From: Leptospira noguchii serovar Panama str. CZ214
Lineage (GTDB): Bacteria; Spirochaetota; Leptospiria; Leptospirales; Leptospiraceae
Length of the DNA: 64,000 bases
Direction of reading: 5' to 3'
Assembly: GCF_000306255.2 (NCBI RefSeq)
Contig: NZ_AKWY02000034.1
Coordinates: 310,001 to 374,000 of the forward strand
The position numbers and the translations under genes were made by a program. A model generated the notes under the pieces. That model had not been told where the DNA came from. It ran no database searches and saw only the letters and a list, made by a program, of their open reading frames with translations. Position 1 is the stretch's first letter; every line of letters begins with the position of its first letter. Of the stretch, positions 30,509 through 43,035 are shown piece after piece.

Positions 30509-30527
30509 ATTGTTTTTGTATTTGGAA

Positions 30528-30562
30528 AAAACGCGTCTTAGTTTAAAGTAGACGCGTTTTTA
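30528..30562 (+). terminator. intrinsic terminator after eno
   Basis: AAACGCGTCT and AGACGCGTTT form a 10-bp perfect stem with an 11-nt loop, followed by a T run. It lies 20 bp after the enolase stop. Confidence 0.9.
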
Positions 30563-30831
30563 AATGCACAATACAGTTTGTATAAAACAGATTTACAATT
30601 TGAAAATTTGATCGAATGAATTTTTCATTGGATGATTGTTTCAAAACTAAGTTCGACTTGGAAATTTGATTTTTAAAATACTTTGATTTTATGAACTCTA
30701 TTGGTTTTTCAAGTTGATCGGATTTTAAAAGAAGAGATTTGAAATTTTAAAGATTCAAAAAGATTTTTTATTTAAAAAGTTTAAGGAATTTATAGGAAAC
30801 AAACGGTAAAATTTCGAAAGCAGCTAAATTT
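30563..30831. other. AT-rich promoter region of the ftsB-like/clpP operon
   Basis: No gene, repeat or motif copy is visible in this stretch between the eno terminator and the FtsB-like gene. It presumably contains the promoter of the downstream operon. Confidence 0.4.
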
Positions 30832-31290
<459 letters not shown>

Positions 31291-31300
31291 GGAAAGGTTC

Positions 31301-31894
<594 letters not shown>

Positions 31895-31907
31895 TTCGAA
31901 TAAAACC

Positions 31908-32264
31908 TTGTCTAAGTTAATTTCCTTAGAAGAATTCCTAAAAGAATTTTTAGTCTCTTCCGGACAAAAGGGAAGAAATTCGGAATTAGATCAAAACCTA
32001 AGCGAACTCTTTCTGGAATTTGTTTCTCTTTTGTTTTTGGAAGGAGAAGAAGAAATTCAAGAAGGAGTTCTTTTAAAAGACATCGGTTCTTTCGAATTAG
32101 ACGAGTTCGTAAATTTTTATCTTTCTGATATGCATCCTGACGATCCGACAATTGTAAAACGTGGGATCGACTTCCTAAGAAGGTTTTATAAATTTGCTAA
32201 AAAAAGCTCTCATATCAAAAAAGAACAATTGGAAGACTGGGACGAGTTTTTTAGAGAATTGTAA
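31908..32264 (+). CDS. small acidic conserved hypothetical protein
   Basis: 118 residues, helical and acidic (FLEGEEEIQEGVLLKDIGSFELDEFVNFYLSDMHPDDPTIVKRGIDFLRRFYKF). The start is uncertain: a TTG at 31908 with no ribosome site is the first option. It lies between clpP and the YheT-like gene with small gaps (13 and 22 bp), so it is in the operon. Family unknown. Confidence 0.65.
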   Translation: MSKLISLEEFLKEFLVSSGQKGRNSELDQNLSELFLEFVSLLFLEGEEEIQEGVLLKDIGSFELDEFVNFYLSDMHPDDPTIVKRGIDFLRRFYKFAKKSSHIKKEQLEDWDEFFREL

Positions 32265-32286
32265 TATTCTATAGACGCATATTATA

Positions 32287-33297
<1,011 letters not shown>

Positions 33298-33307
33298 TTT
33301 TTATCCG

Positions 33308-33839
33308 ATGAATTCCTCTAAAAAGAATCCTGTTACTAAAGAAAAACTCAACCGTCCTCCAGGTGCGGCCTTTTTTATTGTGGTCACTTTTGAAGAAGCG
33401 GAAATATTTTATTCCATCAAAACGAAGTCCGAAAAAAAATTCTCCGCAACCTTGTATGAAAGTAATCCCATGCCTACTTGGAAGGAACCGGACGCAGATT
33501 TTTGGAATTCGTTTCCAGGAAGAAATACTAAAATTCTTTCTTTTAAAAGAAGAATTCACAGAGAAGAACTTCCCTCCATTCAAAAAGAATGTATTTCAAT
33601 TCAGAATTCCGCCGTGGAAAAGGACAGAGGGGTTCGAATTTTTCCAGGATACCTTTGTAATCATTCTGTTGTGATTTCGAGTATCCGAGACGATTTTCAT
33701 AGAATTTATCTTTTTAACGGGGTTTATGCGGAAACGGTTTATAACTACCAGAAGCAGAAGATGGTTTTTAAAGAGACGGCTCCTCCGTTTTTCAAAACTC
33801 CAGAAGTAATTTATTTTTTTACGAGTTTGAGAGAATCTT

Positions 33840-33865
<26 letters not shown>
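33308..33865 (+). CDS. conserved hypothetical protein
   Basis: 185 residues with no signal peptide, mixed alpha/beta with many aromatic residues ([40 protein letters not shown]). The 3' end overlaps the next lipoprotein gene by 26 bases. Nothing in it points to a function. Confidence 0.6.
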
Positions 33866-34415
<550 letters not shown>

Positions 34416-34455
34416 AATCCCATTTTCTGTGTTTGTCTTGCTAAATTCTGTAAAA

Positions 34456-34471
34456 TGTGGGAACTCTTACA
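34456..34471. repeat. copy of dispersed 16-bp near-palindrome
   Basis: TGTGGGAACTCTTACA lies in the 219-bp gap between the lipoprotein gene and the TlpA-like gene. Confidence 0.6.
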
Positions 34472-34634
34472 AATTTAGAAATGAAATTTTGACCCAAACT
34501 CTTTGATTTCTTTTAAAATGAAAAGTGGCTGTTGTTATTTTTAGGTCGCAAATTGCCTTTGATTTTTATTCCTTGAATTTCCCTCTATTAGGCTTTCTCC
34601 TGGTATTATCCATGAATTTGGAATTATTTGTAAC

Positions 34635-35213
34635 GTGATCCATCGGTTTTTTCTTTATTTTATTTTCATTTTATCGGGATTTTATTGTGCGTTGTCGGAA
34701 CAATCCAATTTAGGCATCCAAGAATTCCAAGGAATCACTCTGGATGGACAGCCCGTTCGACTTTCCGAAGTGAAAGCATCTAGATTGATTTTAAACGTAT
34801 ACGGCCCAAATTGCGTTCCCTGTATTAAAGAAATTCCAGCTCTCAATTATCTCTATCAGGAAATGCAAAAGGATCCCAAGGTCCAATTTTATATGGCGGT
34901 TGACCCATCTTTATTTTTCGATGATTCAGAGGTTATGTCAGAAGATGAAATGCTGACCAAAGTGATTCCATTGGTAAAGGATGAAATTCAGAAATATAAA
35001 ATTCAAGTCCCAATACTTTTAATGAAAAAACCGTTTCGAGTCAGTAGAACCAATTCTATCATCACTGGAACCCCCGAAACTCTTCTTTTTAAAACAAAAC
35101 CTTTTATACTATATTATAATTTTATTGGACCCATTAGTGAAGAGGAAAATCCACAAAGACTGACCGTAGACCAGAAGATACTATTTTTCAAAAGAATGGC
35201 TGGGTCTTCATGA
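34635..35213 (+). CDS. TlpA/ResA-like thioredoxin-fold lipoprotein
   Basis: 192 residues from GTG at 34635. The signal ends in LSGFYC, a lipobox, so the protein is likely membrane-anchored in the periplasm. The mature domain has [40 protein letters not shown], with a CVPC redox motif and the helix that follows, so it is a thiol-disulfide oxidoreductase of the TlpA type. The GTG start is weak. It overlaps the next gene by four bases (ATGA). Confidence 0.8.
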   Translation: MIHRFFLYFIFILSGFYCALSEQSNLGIQEFQGITLDGQPVRLSEVKASRLILNVYGPNCVPCIKEIPALNYLYQEMQKDPKVQFYMAVDPSLFFDDSEVMSEDEMLTKVIPLVKDEIQKYKIQVPILLMKKPFRVSRTNSIITGTPETLLFKTKPFILYYNFIGPISEEENPQRLTVDQKILFFKRMAGSS

Positions 35214-35959
35214 GAAGTCTGATCGTTCGATTTAAAGATTGTGAAGGTCCAGGAATTTTACTGGATTCTTTAAAAAAAAGAAATTATAAAATCACTTATC
35301 ATAACGCATACGATTTACGAGTAAAACTACTTCCGGATGCTCATCTTGTTTTTGATCTAATTGTACTTTTAGGTGGGCCTCAGTCCGTTACGGATCCGTC
35401 TCTTGCAGTTTTTTTTGAACCTTGGTTGAATTTAGTGCGTTATGCGGCGTCTATTCCAAACCGCAAAATGATTGGAATTTGTCTTGGTTCACAAATTATT
35501 TCCAAAGCCTTAGGCGCTGAAGTCAAACGGGGAGAGAATGGACCCGAAGTAGGATTTTACGACGTGCAGGTTCAAGAGCCTTATTTTTTATTCGATGGAA
35601 TTTCTTCATTTCCCGCGTTTCATCTTCATGAAGACGTGTTTTCGATTCCTAAAGGAGCAAAACATCTTTTAAAAAGCCAAAAATATTCCAATCAGATGTT
35701 TTCTTTTGAAGATCGAATTTTCGGAATTCAATGCCACTTAGAAGTCACTGCTTCTATGTTTTCGGTTTGGCAAAAGGTGCATTCTGATTTTATTCGTTCT
35801 GCGGGTTGGATTCCAGGACCGGAAACGGAACTTTTGAGGTCTCAGATGGAGAAAGTAGGATGTAGAGTTTTTGAAAAAATATTGGACCACTCTACTGGTT
35901 TTGAGACAAATCAACACGCACTTTTAAGTCCTCAAGTCATGGCGACTTACAGCGGGTGA
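35210..35959 (+). CDS. class I glutamine amidotransferase-like protein
   Basis: 249 residues. The type-1 GATase core is visible: [16 protein letters not shown], the nucleophile elbow [20 protein letters not shown] (Cys before LG), and the [14 protein letters not shown] segment with the catalytic His-Glu. It matches the stand-alone GATase1 proteins related to GMP-synthase-like amidotransferases. The partner domain is absent, so it may act on small amidated substrates or with an unlinked synthase. It is cotranslated with the TlpA-like gene. Confidence 0.87.
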   Translation: MRSLIVRFKDCEGPGILLDSLKKRNYKITYHNAYDLRVKLLPDAHLVFDLIVLLGGPQSVTDPSLAVFFEPWLNLVRYAASIPNRKMIGICLGSQIISKALGAEVKRGENGPEVGFYDVQVQEPYFLFDGISSFPAFHLHEDVFSIPKGAKHLLKSQKYSNQMFSFEDRIFGIQCHLEVTASMFSVWQKVHSDFIRSAGWIPGPETELLRSQMEKVGCRVFEKILDHSTGFETNQHALLSPQVMATYSG

Positions 35960-36069
35960 TAAAATTTAAAGAAGAAATCTTGTTATCTTAAGAATTGAGA
36001 TATTTTTGGAATTGGCACGATTGTCTTAAGAGCATTAATTCAAACAATAGAATATACGGAAAAGTGAAT

Positions 36070-38796
36070 ATGATTCAAAACATTCTCCGGGTGGTTTTCG
36101 GAAGTAAATTTGAGAGAGATCTAAAAAAACTCATCCCGATCGTTAGACAAATTAATTCTTTAGAAGAAAGTATGAAAGGAATGGACGATTCCACTCTTTC
36201 TTCTCAAACGAAAAAGTTTAAAGAAAGAATTGTACAAGGAGAATCCTTGGATTCGATTCTTCCAGAGGCGTTTGCCACCGTAAGAGAAGTTTCTCTTCGT
36301 ACTATGGGAATGAGGCATTTTGACGTGCAGATGATGGGTGGAATCGCTCTTCACGGTGGAAACATCTCTGAGATGAAAACTGGAGAAGGTAAAACTCTTA
36401 CTTCTACTCTTGCAGTTTATCTCAACTCTCTTGCGGGGAATGGTGTACACGTTGTTACAGTAAATGATTACCTTGCCAAAAGAGACGCGAATTGGATGAA
36501 ACCAATTTATGACTTTCTCGGGATTTCAGTTGGTGTGATTCAGCACGATATGGATCACGAACAAAGAAAGGTAGCTTATGGCGCAGACATCACTTATGGA
36601 ACTAACAACGAATTCGGTTTTGATTATTTAAGAGACAATATGGTTTCTCATAAGGATCATAAGGTTCAGAGGTCTCATTTTTTTGCGATCGTAGACGAGG
36701 TAGATTCAATTTTAATTGACGAAGCAAGAACCCCTTTGATCATTTCCGGTCCTTCCGATGAAGCGACTGATAAATACGTTCGTGTCAATAAAATTATTCC
36801 TAAACTCTTCGAAGGTGAGGACTTCGAAGTGGACGAAAAGGCGCGTAACGTTCTTTTGACTGAAAAAGGTGTTTCTCATGTGGAAGAAATACTTTCGATC
36901 GAAAATTTATACGCTCCTGAGAACGTAGATTTAGTTCATCACGTTCATCAAGCTCTGAAGGCTCATAAAATTTTTAGAGTGGATAAAGACTACGTGGTTC
37001 AACAAGGCCAAGTTGTAATTATAGACGAATTTACCGGTCGTCCTATGGAAGGAAGAAGATATTCCGACGGACTTCATCAAGCGATCGAGGCTAAAGAAAA
37101 CGTTACGATCGCAAAAGAATCTCAGACTCTCGCTTCCATCACATTCCAAAATTATTTTAGAATGTACGATAAACTTGCCGGAATGACTGGAACGGCAGAT
37201 ACAGAAGCGGAGGAATTTAAAAAAATCTATAATTTAGACGTGATTGTAATTCCGCCAAACGTTGTTGTTCAAAGAAAAGATTCTCCAGATCGTGTGTATC
37301 GTACTGAAAAAGAAAAGTTCCAGGCAATTTTGACTGAAATTCGAGAGCTACAGTCTAAAAAACAGCCGGTTCTTGTAGGAACCATTTCGATTGAGAAGTC
37401 AGAAGTTCTTTCTAAAATGTTAGCTTCGGCTGGAATTCAACATAACGTATTAAACGCTAAGTTTCATCAAAAAGAAGCAGAGATCGTTGCAAACGCTGGT
37501 AAACCTGGTGCCGTAACGATTGCTACTAATATGGCGGGAAGAGGAACCGACATCGTTTTAGGAGGGGCTCAACTTTATAAAGAGAATCTAGAAACTTGGA
37601 AGGATGATGACGAAATTGTAAAACAATTTAAGGAATCTATTTTAAGACAAAATCTTGAATATGCAGAATCTTTAATGCAGAAAATGGACTCCGGATCCAA
37701 ACAAAAACGTGCCTCCGAAATTTTAAGTTCCGTAAAAATCTGGAAAAAAAATCACGAAGAAGTTTTGGCTGCAGGAGGGCTTCATATTTTAGGAACGGAA
37801 AGACACGAGGCGAGACGGATTGATAACCAGCTTAGAGGTCGTTCCGGTCGCCAGGGTGATCCTGGTTCGAGTAGATTCTATTTGTCTCTTCAAGACGATC
37901 TTATGAGAATTTTCGGTTCAGATCGAATTTCAGGTCTTATGAAATGGGCCAATATGCCTGAAGGTCAAGAGATTGAAAGTAAAATGGTGAGTAACGCAAT
38001 TGCAAGGGCGCAAAAGCGAGTAGAAGGTCATAACTTTGATATTCGTAAACACCTTCTTGAATACGATGATGTGATGAACCGTCAACGGATTGTAATTTAC
38101 AAAATGAGAAACGAGGTGCTTGAAAACGAAGATATTTCTTCTTTAATTTCAGGTTTTATTGAAGAGACTGTAGAAAATCAGATCGTAACTCACTGTGAGG
38201 GAAATAACCCATCCTCTTGGAATTTAGAATCTTTGAAAGAATGGTCTGAAGGTTTAGATTTGAACCTACAAATTGACGAAGCAGAATTTAAAAAATCTAA
38301 AAACCCACAACTGTCCCTTTTCGAAAAAGTAAGTTTGATTGCAAAATTGAAATACGAATCCAAAGCAGAAAAGATTGGAAGAGATATTTGGAAATTACTC
38401 GAAAGAAATATCTTCTTGGATATTTTAGATCATCGTTGGAAAGAACATCTTTATTCCATGGATCATTTAAGAGAAGGGATTTGGACGGTAGGTTATAGCG
38501 AAAGAAATCCTCTTGTAGAATATAAACTTCAAGGTTTTAGAATGTTTGATTCTGCGATCGAAAATCTGAAGAACGAGATCGTAAATTTTATTTTTCGAGT
38601 GGAAGTATCAGAAAATTCTAAACTACCAGAAGAAAAAAAGGAATATAAAAAAGTGGGGCAAGAAATTACGGGAGGATTTCAAGAATTTTCAGGCAGCAAT
38701 TTGAATCGTTCTCAACCTAATGGTTCTAGTGTAACGGTTACTACCAGTTCCGGCGGAGGAACCGAAAGAAAAACAAGTCGGAGAAGAAAACGCTGA
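36070..38796 (+). CDS. secA: preprotein translocase ATPase SecA
   Basis: 908 residues from the ATG at 36070 (GGAAAAGTGA upstream); an earlier in-frame start would add 25 non-homologous residues. Walker A-like MKTGEGKT, Walker [20 protein letters not shown], the [14 protein letters not shown] and [21 protein letters not shown] motifs, and NMAGRGTDI identify SecA. It powers post-translational export through SecYEG. The C-terminus ends in a serine-rich stretch and RRRKR and lacks the CxCx8C(H/C) zinc motif that binds SecB and lipids, as in several spirochaetes. Confidence 0.97.
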   Translation: MIQNILRVVFGSKFERDLKKLIPIVRQINSLEESMKGMDDSTLSSQTKKFKERIVQGESLDSILPEAFATVREVSLRTMGMRHFDVQMMGGIALHGGNISEMKTGEGKTLTSTLAVYLNSLAGNGVHVVTVNDYLAKRDANWMKPIYDFLGISVGVIQHDMDHEQRKVAYGADITYGTNNEFGFDYLRDNMVSHKDHKVQRSHFFAIVDEVDSILIDEARTPLIISGPSDEATDKYVRVNKIIPKLFEGEDFEVDEKARNVLLTEKGVSHVEEILSIENLYAPENVDLVHHVHQALKAHKIFRVDKDYVVQQGQVVIIDEFTGRPMEGRRYSDGLHQAIEAKENVTIAKESQTLASITFQNYFRMYDKLAGMTGTADTEAEEFKKIYNLDVIVIPPNVVVQRKDSPDRVYRTEKEKFQAILTEIRELQSKKQPVLVGTISIEKSEVLSKMLASAGIQHNVLNAKFHQKEAEIVANAGKPGAVTIATNMAGRGTDIVLGGAQLYKENLETWKDDDEIVKQFKESILRQNLEYAESLMQKMDSGSKQKRASEILSSVKIWKKNHEEVLAAGGLHILGTERHEARRIDNQLRGRSGRQGDPGSSRFYLSLQDDLMRIFGSDRISGLMKWANMPEGQEIESKMVSNAIARAQKRVEGHNFDIRKHLLEYDDVMNRQRIVIYKMRNEVLENEDISSLISGFIEETVENQIVTHCEGNNPSSWNLESLKEWSEGLDLNLQIDEAEFKKSKNPQLSLFEKVSLIAKLKYESKAEKIGRDIWKLLERNIFLDILDHRWKEHLYSMDHLREGIWTVGYSERNPLVEYKLQGFRMFDSAIENLKNEIVNFIFRVEVSENSKLPEEKKEYKKVGQEITGGFQEFSGSNLNRSQPNGSSVTVTTSSGGGTERKTSRRRKR

Positions 38797-39257
38797 AGTT
38801 TTCTATTTTCATTTCGATTTTGTCCTGCATTCTATTTTACTGCGTAACAACAGAACCTCAAAAAGGAACCGCAAAACAAATCTATTCGGATTGTATGGAA
38901 ACATTTCATGATTCCGAAAAATGTGAGAAACTAGTTCTCAAACAACTTTTAGGTTCTGGTTCAACAGAAGCTCAAGCTGAAGTTGAAAAAAATCAAACTC
39001 CGGTTTTAGATCCGGAAATTGAAAAGAATCTCAGGCTTAGATCTGAAATCAAAGATACTTTACAGGGACAAAATCGAATTTTTGTAAAAGAATTCTTAGG
39101 AAATCCGGATCAAGTTCAGTTCCGAACCAATGGAATAGAAGCTTATATTTACAATAGGCCAATTAGTCGACATAAACTCGGTGTAAAGCCTGATTTAGAA
39201 ATTAGAGTTTTGATGCGAAATGGAACTGTAGTACGAGTGGAGCACGTGGCTCCTTAA
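38793..39257 (+). CDS. putative lipoprotein directly after secA, probable CTG start
   Basis: About 154 residues. The frame from CTG at 38793 reads [24 protein letters not shown], a complete lipoprotein signal (lipobox LFYC), and a GGAGAAG ribosome site lies six bases before the CTG. A TTG at 38820 would cut off most of the signal peptide. The CTG overlaps the secA stop. The mature part ([21 protein letters not shown], then a C-terminal [21 protein letters not shown]) resembles small outer-membrane lipoproteins. No family recognised. Confidence 0.7.
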   Translation: MKFSIFISILSCILFYCVTTEPQKGTAKQIYSDCMETFHDSEKCEKLVLKQLLGSGSTEAQAEVEKNQTPVLDPEIEKNLRLRSEIKDTLQGQNRIFVKEFLGNPDQVQFRTNGIEAYIYNRPISRHKLGVKPDLEIRVLMRNGTVVRVEHVAP

Positions 39258-39357
39258 ATAAAATCAAACCTTAAAAAAACAAACCAGTGCCGTATTTTTA
39301 AGCATTAAAAATCGAAAAACGTTTGTAAGTCAGATTTAGCCTTAGAATCGTGGAGGA

Positions 39358-39735
39358 ATGAAGGTCCGTTGGATCCATCAACTTCTGATTCTTGTTCTCA
39401 CGGCGATAATTGTATTACCTTGTGAAGAAGATGGAACCTTTGATCTTGCTTTTTTAGACGTTCGAGGTAGGGAAGTTCATTCCACTCTTGCGAAAAAGAT
39501 TCACAACCAATCGCAACATAAGACGCGTTCTGAAATTCAATCCGGTATCGAAACCAGGGATCTTGCAATTTATACGAGAGGGCGTTACGATTTTTTAGAT
39601 CTCGTATTCTCCGGTTTTTTCGAACTTTCAAAAATGGAAGTTCATTATTTTTCCGGAAAGTTCAACGCACCTAAAACCTATTTTAGCTATTTATTATCTT
39701 CTCTCCTTTTGAATTTACCACCTCCAACGGTTTGA
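39358..39735 (+). CDS. small hypothetical protein with N-terminal hydrophobic segment
   Basis: 125 residues. The ATG follows GTGGAGGA directly. The N-terminus (WIHQLLILVLTAIIVLPC) is a membrane anchor or a lipoprotein-like signal ending in LPC. The rest is helical with a hydrophobic C-terminus (YFSYLLSSLLLNLPPPTV). Function unknown. Confidence 0.6.
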   Translation: MKVRWIHQLLILVLTAIIVLPCEEDGTFDLAFLDVRGREVHSTLAKKIHNQSQHKTRSEIQSGIETRDLAIYTRGRYDFLDLVFSGFFELSKMEVHYFSGKFNAPKTYFSYLLSSLLLNLPPPTV

Positions 39736-39782
39736 TTTTTTTACGGAGCCCTTTCAGGTTCCTCAAATCTTTACGATAAATT

Positions 39783-39811
39783 TTTACGTACAAACTTGGT
39801 TTGTACGTAAA
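39783..39811. promoter_or_regulatory. perfect 13-3-13 inverted repeat upstream of the efflux operon
   Basis: TTTACGTACAAAC, spacer TTG, then GTTTGTACGTAAA: a perfect dyad centred about 88 bp upstream of the TolC-like start codon. It could be a repressor operator or an RNA hairpin. It has no GC-rich stem and no T run, so it is unlike a terminator. Confidence 0.6.
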
Positions 39812-39884
39812 ATATAAGTAAAATCAAATATAACCGTGGAGAACTTGTACACTGAATCAGCAAACCATCATTTTTGGAAAACCT

Positions 39885-41288
39885 ATGAAAAAGATTTTCA
39901 TTTTACTTTTTTTCCTTGTTCTTACGATTTGCGTTTTTTCAGAGGAATCGAAAACGGAAGTTTTGGACTCTGTTATTTTTCCCAAAGAAAACGAAGAATC
40001 TAAACAACCACTGAACTTAGAAGAAAAACCTACCTTTGAAAAAGAAAAGGTTTTAGATTTAAAAACTGCAGAGGAAAAACTCTGGCGGAATAACCTACTT
40101 TTACTTGCGTCTCGTTTTAATATTGATGCACGAAAAGCAGGAATTGAACAAGCGGGACTTTACGCGAATCCGAATATTTTTATCGATCAGAGTATATACG
40201 CAGAACCTACACAACGTTATTTTGATTTTTCGAGATCCGGGCAAACGGTTGTACAAATTCAGCAGCTTTTTTTGTTAGGCGGAAAAATTGGTAAACGGGT
40301 ACGTGTTGCCGAATTGAACGCTAGAATGAGCGAACAGGAATTTTATGATTTGGCTCGAGGACTCGTCACTAAATTGAGGAAGTTATTTTATGCGATCTAT
40401 TACTATAGGCAGGCGATTTCCTTTTACGATCAAAGTTTAGAAGCTTTGGGTAGAACCGTAGCTTCGGCGGAAATGGGTTATAAACGAAGGGCGATTCTTC
40501 AGGCGGAAGTACTTCGTTTAAAGGCTCTTTACTTCTTTTTAAAAAAAGAAAGAGAAGATTTGAATATTCGAATTTTAGAAAGAGAAGCAGATCTTAGGGT
40601 TTTGTTAAACGACGATTCTCTTAGAAATCCGGAAACTAAAATCATTCCTGAAATCGTAGAAGAAAATTTAGATTTATTGGAGCCTGCCAGATTTAAAAGA
40701 GAAGAACTTTTGGAGGTCGCAAGAAATAAAAGGCCCGATCTCAAAAAGGCGGTTCAAGCTCTTCGATATGAGGAAGCCAATCTAGAATTACAACACGCTA
40801 ACGCCATTCCGGATCTTGCATTCGGACCCATGTACAACCGGGGAGGAACCGCGTTTCAGAACTATTGGGGAATTACGGCTCAGTTAAATGTTCCCATTTT
40901 TGATAGAAACCAGGGAAATATTAAAGCTTCTGAAAAGGCAGTGCTTTCTAGAAAGCAGGAACTTAAAAACACTCTTTTAGAAGTTGAAAATGAAGTAGCC
41001 GTTTCCATTGAAACTGCTCGAGTGAAAGATGAACTTTATAAAAAATTCAAAAACACTTACACGAAGGAATATACGGATCTTTCTAAGGATATGATTCTAA
41101 GTTACGAAAAACGTTATATTACAATTTTAGAATTTGCTGATTTTTTCGAGACGTATCGTTCCAGTATAGTCGAAATGTTGAAACTTCAGACCGATCGAAT
41201 GGATGCTATTGAAGGAGTTAATTTTTCCGTTGGGCAAGGAGTCCTGATTCCGAAACTCAAGTCAGCCGAGAACACGGAGAATAAGTGA
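39885..41288 (+). CDS. TolC/CusC-like outer-membrane efflux protein
   Basis: 467 residues. A signal peptide ([21 protein letters not shown]) is followed by long alpha-helices and two OEP-type repeats: [47 protein letters not shown] and the second half [26 protein letters not shown]. It is the outer-membrane channel of a tripartite RND pump. It sits first in the efflux operon, 10 bp before the adaptor gene. Confidence 0.93.
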   Translation: MKKIFILLFFLVLTICVFSEESKTEVLDSVIFPKENEESKQPLNLEEKPTFEKEKVLDLKTAEEKLWRNNLLLLASRFNIDARKAGIEQAGLYANPNIFIDQSIYAEPTQRYFDFSRSGQTVVQIQQLFLLGGKIGKRVRVAELNARMSEQEFYDLARGLVTKLRKLFYAIYYYRQAISFYDQSLEALGRTVASAEMGYKRRAILQAEVLRLKALYFFLKKEREDLNIRILEREADLRVLLNDDSLRNPETKIIPEIVEENLDLLEPARFKREELLEVARNKRPDLKKAVQALRYEEANLELQHANAIPDLAFGPMYNRGGTAFQNYWGITAQLNVPIFDRNQGNIKASEKAVLSRKQELKNTLLEVENEVAVSIETARVKDELYKKFKNTYTKEYTDLSKDMILSYEKRYITILEFADFFETYRSSIVEMLKLQTDRMDAIEGVNFSVGQGVLIPKLKSAENTENK

Positions 41289-41298
41289 GGAAACCGAT

Positions 41299-42300
41299 AT
41301 GAAGATACATTTTACAAGAAGAACACTTTTAGTTACCGGAGCGGCGGCGGTTATCGCGATCGTTTCTTTGGCGATTTTGGGACTTTCCAATCGAACTGAT
41401 AAGAAGACAAAACTTCCTCCGAGTAAACCGATCATTTCAGAAAACGGAGAAAAAATCGAATTTAAAGAAAATAGTCCGGGTCTTGAAATTATACAAACGA
41501 AAGAAATTGGAAAGGAAGGAGAATTTATTAACGTAGATGCTCCAGCACGTCTAATTGCTTCTACTTCTCCTTCTGTGAGTGGGGGAGAACGGATTATTCT
41601 TTTTGAATCTGCTGAACTCAATGATCTCTATGTAGGTTATGTTCACTCTCGAAATAGTTTGGTTCGTTCGATTAAAAATTTCGAACGGATTACGGATATG
41701 TTTAAACATAGAGTGGCAACTGAAAAGGATTTAATCGAGGCCGAAACCCAAAGGAACAATGATCAGGCAGAACTTGCTGAGTTCGAAGGGAAGTTGCGTG
41801 CGGTTGGTTTAAATCCGGCGTTGTTAGGTAAATCTGGCGCTCAGAGCGCTTGGATCATCAGTGACGTTCCTGAATCTCAACTTTCTAAACTCAAAAAAGG
41901 AAAAAAGGTGAAAGTACGTTTTTCCTCTTTTCCAAATGAAGAATGGTCCGGAACTGCAGAAGCACTTGGTGACAACGTAGATCCTATGACAAGAACTGTT
42001 AAGGTTCGGATCGTAATTTCTAATGCCGGATATAAACTCAAACCGGGTATGTTTGCCAATGTTAAATTTCCAGAAGACACGGCCAGTGACACAGTTGTTG
42101 TTCCTTTTAATGCAATCGTTACTGTAGAAGGACAAAACTATGTTTTTGTAGAAGAAGCTCCACATGAGTTTGTAAGACGCGAAGTTACTTTGGGAATTTC
42201 TACTACGGATCGAGTGAACGTTATTGAAGGTTTGACCAAGGGTGATAGAGTAGTCGTTCAAGGTTCTATTCTTTTAAAAGGACTCAGTTTTGGTTTTTAA
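41299..42300 (+). CDS. RND efflux periplasmic adaptor lacking recognisable lipoyl half-domains
   Basis: 333 residues, shorter than typical CusB/CzcB (about 380-500). It has an N-terminal membrane anchor ([19 protein letters not shown]), the alpha-hairpin ([60 protein letters not shown]), beta-barrel ([42 protein letters not shown]) and membrane-proximal part ([22 protein letters not shown]). Between SPSVSGGE and [10 protein letters not shown], and again between PALLGKSG and AWIISDVPE, the segments expected for the two lipoyl half-motifs are missing. It links the TolC-like protein and the CzcA-type pump. Confidence 0.85.
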   Translation: MKIHFTRRTLLVTGAAAVIAIVSLAILGLSNRTDKKTKLPPSKPIISENGEKIEFKENSPGLEIIQTKEIGKEGEFINVDAPARLIASTSPSVSGGERIILFESAELNDLYVGYVHSRNSLVRSIKNFERITDMFKHRVATEKDLIEAETQRNNDQAELAEFEGKLRAVGLNPALLGKSGAQSAWIISDVPESQLSKLKKGKKVKVRFSSFPNEEWSGTAEALGDNVDPMTRTVKVRIVISNAGYKLKPGMFANVKFPEDTASDTVVVPFNAIVTVEGQNYVFVEEAPHEFVRREVTLGISTTDRVNVIEGLTKGDRVVVQGSILLKGLSFGF

Positions 42301-42301
42301 T

Positions 42302-43030
42302 ATGCAAAAATTGGTCTTATTTATAATATTATGTTTTTTAAATGTATCTATTTGGGCTCAGAGTCAAAATCAAAAATACGATTCTAAATCGGACCCTTCT
42401 CCTGAATGGGTGGAAGATCCAGATAAAAAGACTAAGATTGGTAAGGAAGAATATACAGAAGACGTACTCAAAGGCAAAGCCCTTCCTAAGTCTACCAACT
42501 TTTTAGTTTATGGTGCAAGCATCGGTTCTCCTGGTAGTATTAATCTAAATTTAGGTTATTACTACAAAGACGTGGTGTTTCGAGTTTCTGGTGGAAAATG
42601 GAACACTCATTGGTGGGGAGGGCAGGTGGATATTGGGTACAGTTTTTGGAAAACCCCAGTGATCGCACATAGTGTTTCTCTTGTATTCGGAACTTTTGAA
42701 GTAGATCCTTTTCAACCAGAAATTGGTAGAGGTGGTCAAAATTCGTATCCTAGTGGTTCTTCGTTTCCAGGTTATCAACATAGAGATCCTACTTACGAGG
42801 ATTTGATCATTCGTTCTTATGTAACAGAACAATCTTCGGATTTGGCAATGTATTTAGAATACGAAAGCAGAGATAGACAGAAGATACATTTAAATCAACA
42901 ATACGTGGGTTTGACCTACGATTTTTTACTAGGTAATTTTTTCCTTCAACTTGGAGGAGGGATTGGCAAAGGGGATTATAAAAACCCTCAGTTGCTCATC
43001 CAGGTTGGCTATTTGTTTGATACGAGATAA
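42302..43030 (+). CDS. exported protein of the efflux operon, possible outer-membrane beta-barrel
   Basis: About 242 residues. A signal peptide ([18 protein letters not shown]) is followed by short strands rich in Gly and aromatics ([81 protein letters not shown]). A terminal strand ending in DTR and a paired-strand pattern suggest a small beta-barrel. It is between the adaptor and the pump genes (ATG two bases after the adaptor stop), so it is likely an accessory part of the same system. No known family was recognised. Confidence 0.75.
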   Translation: MQKLVLFIILCFLNVSIWAQSQNQKYDSKSDPSPEWVEDPDKKTKIGKEEYTEDVLKGKALPKSTNFLVYGASIGSPGSINLNLGYYYKDVVFRVSGGKWNTHWWGGQVDIGYSFWKTPVIAHSVSLVFGTFEVDPFQPEIGRGGQNSYPSGSSFPGYQHRDPTYEDLIIRSYVTEQSSDLAMYLEYESRDRQKIHLNQQYVGLTYDFLLGNFFLQLGGGIGKGDYKNPQLLIQVGYLFDTR

Positions 43031-43035
43031 TATTC

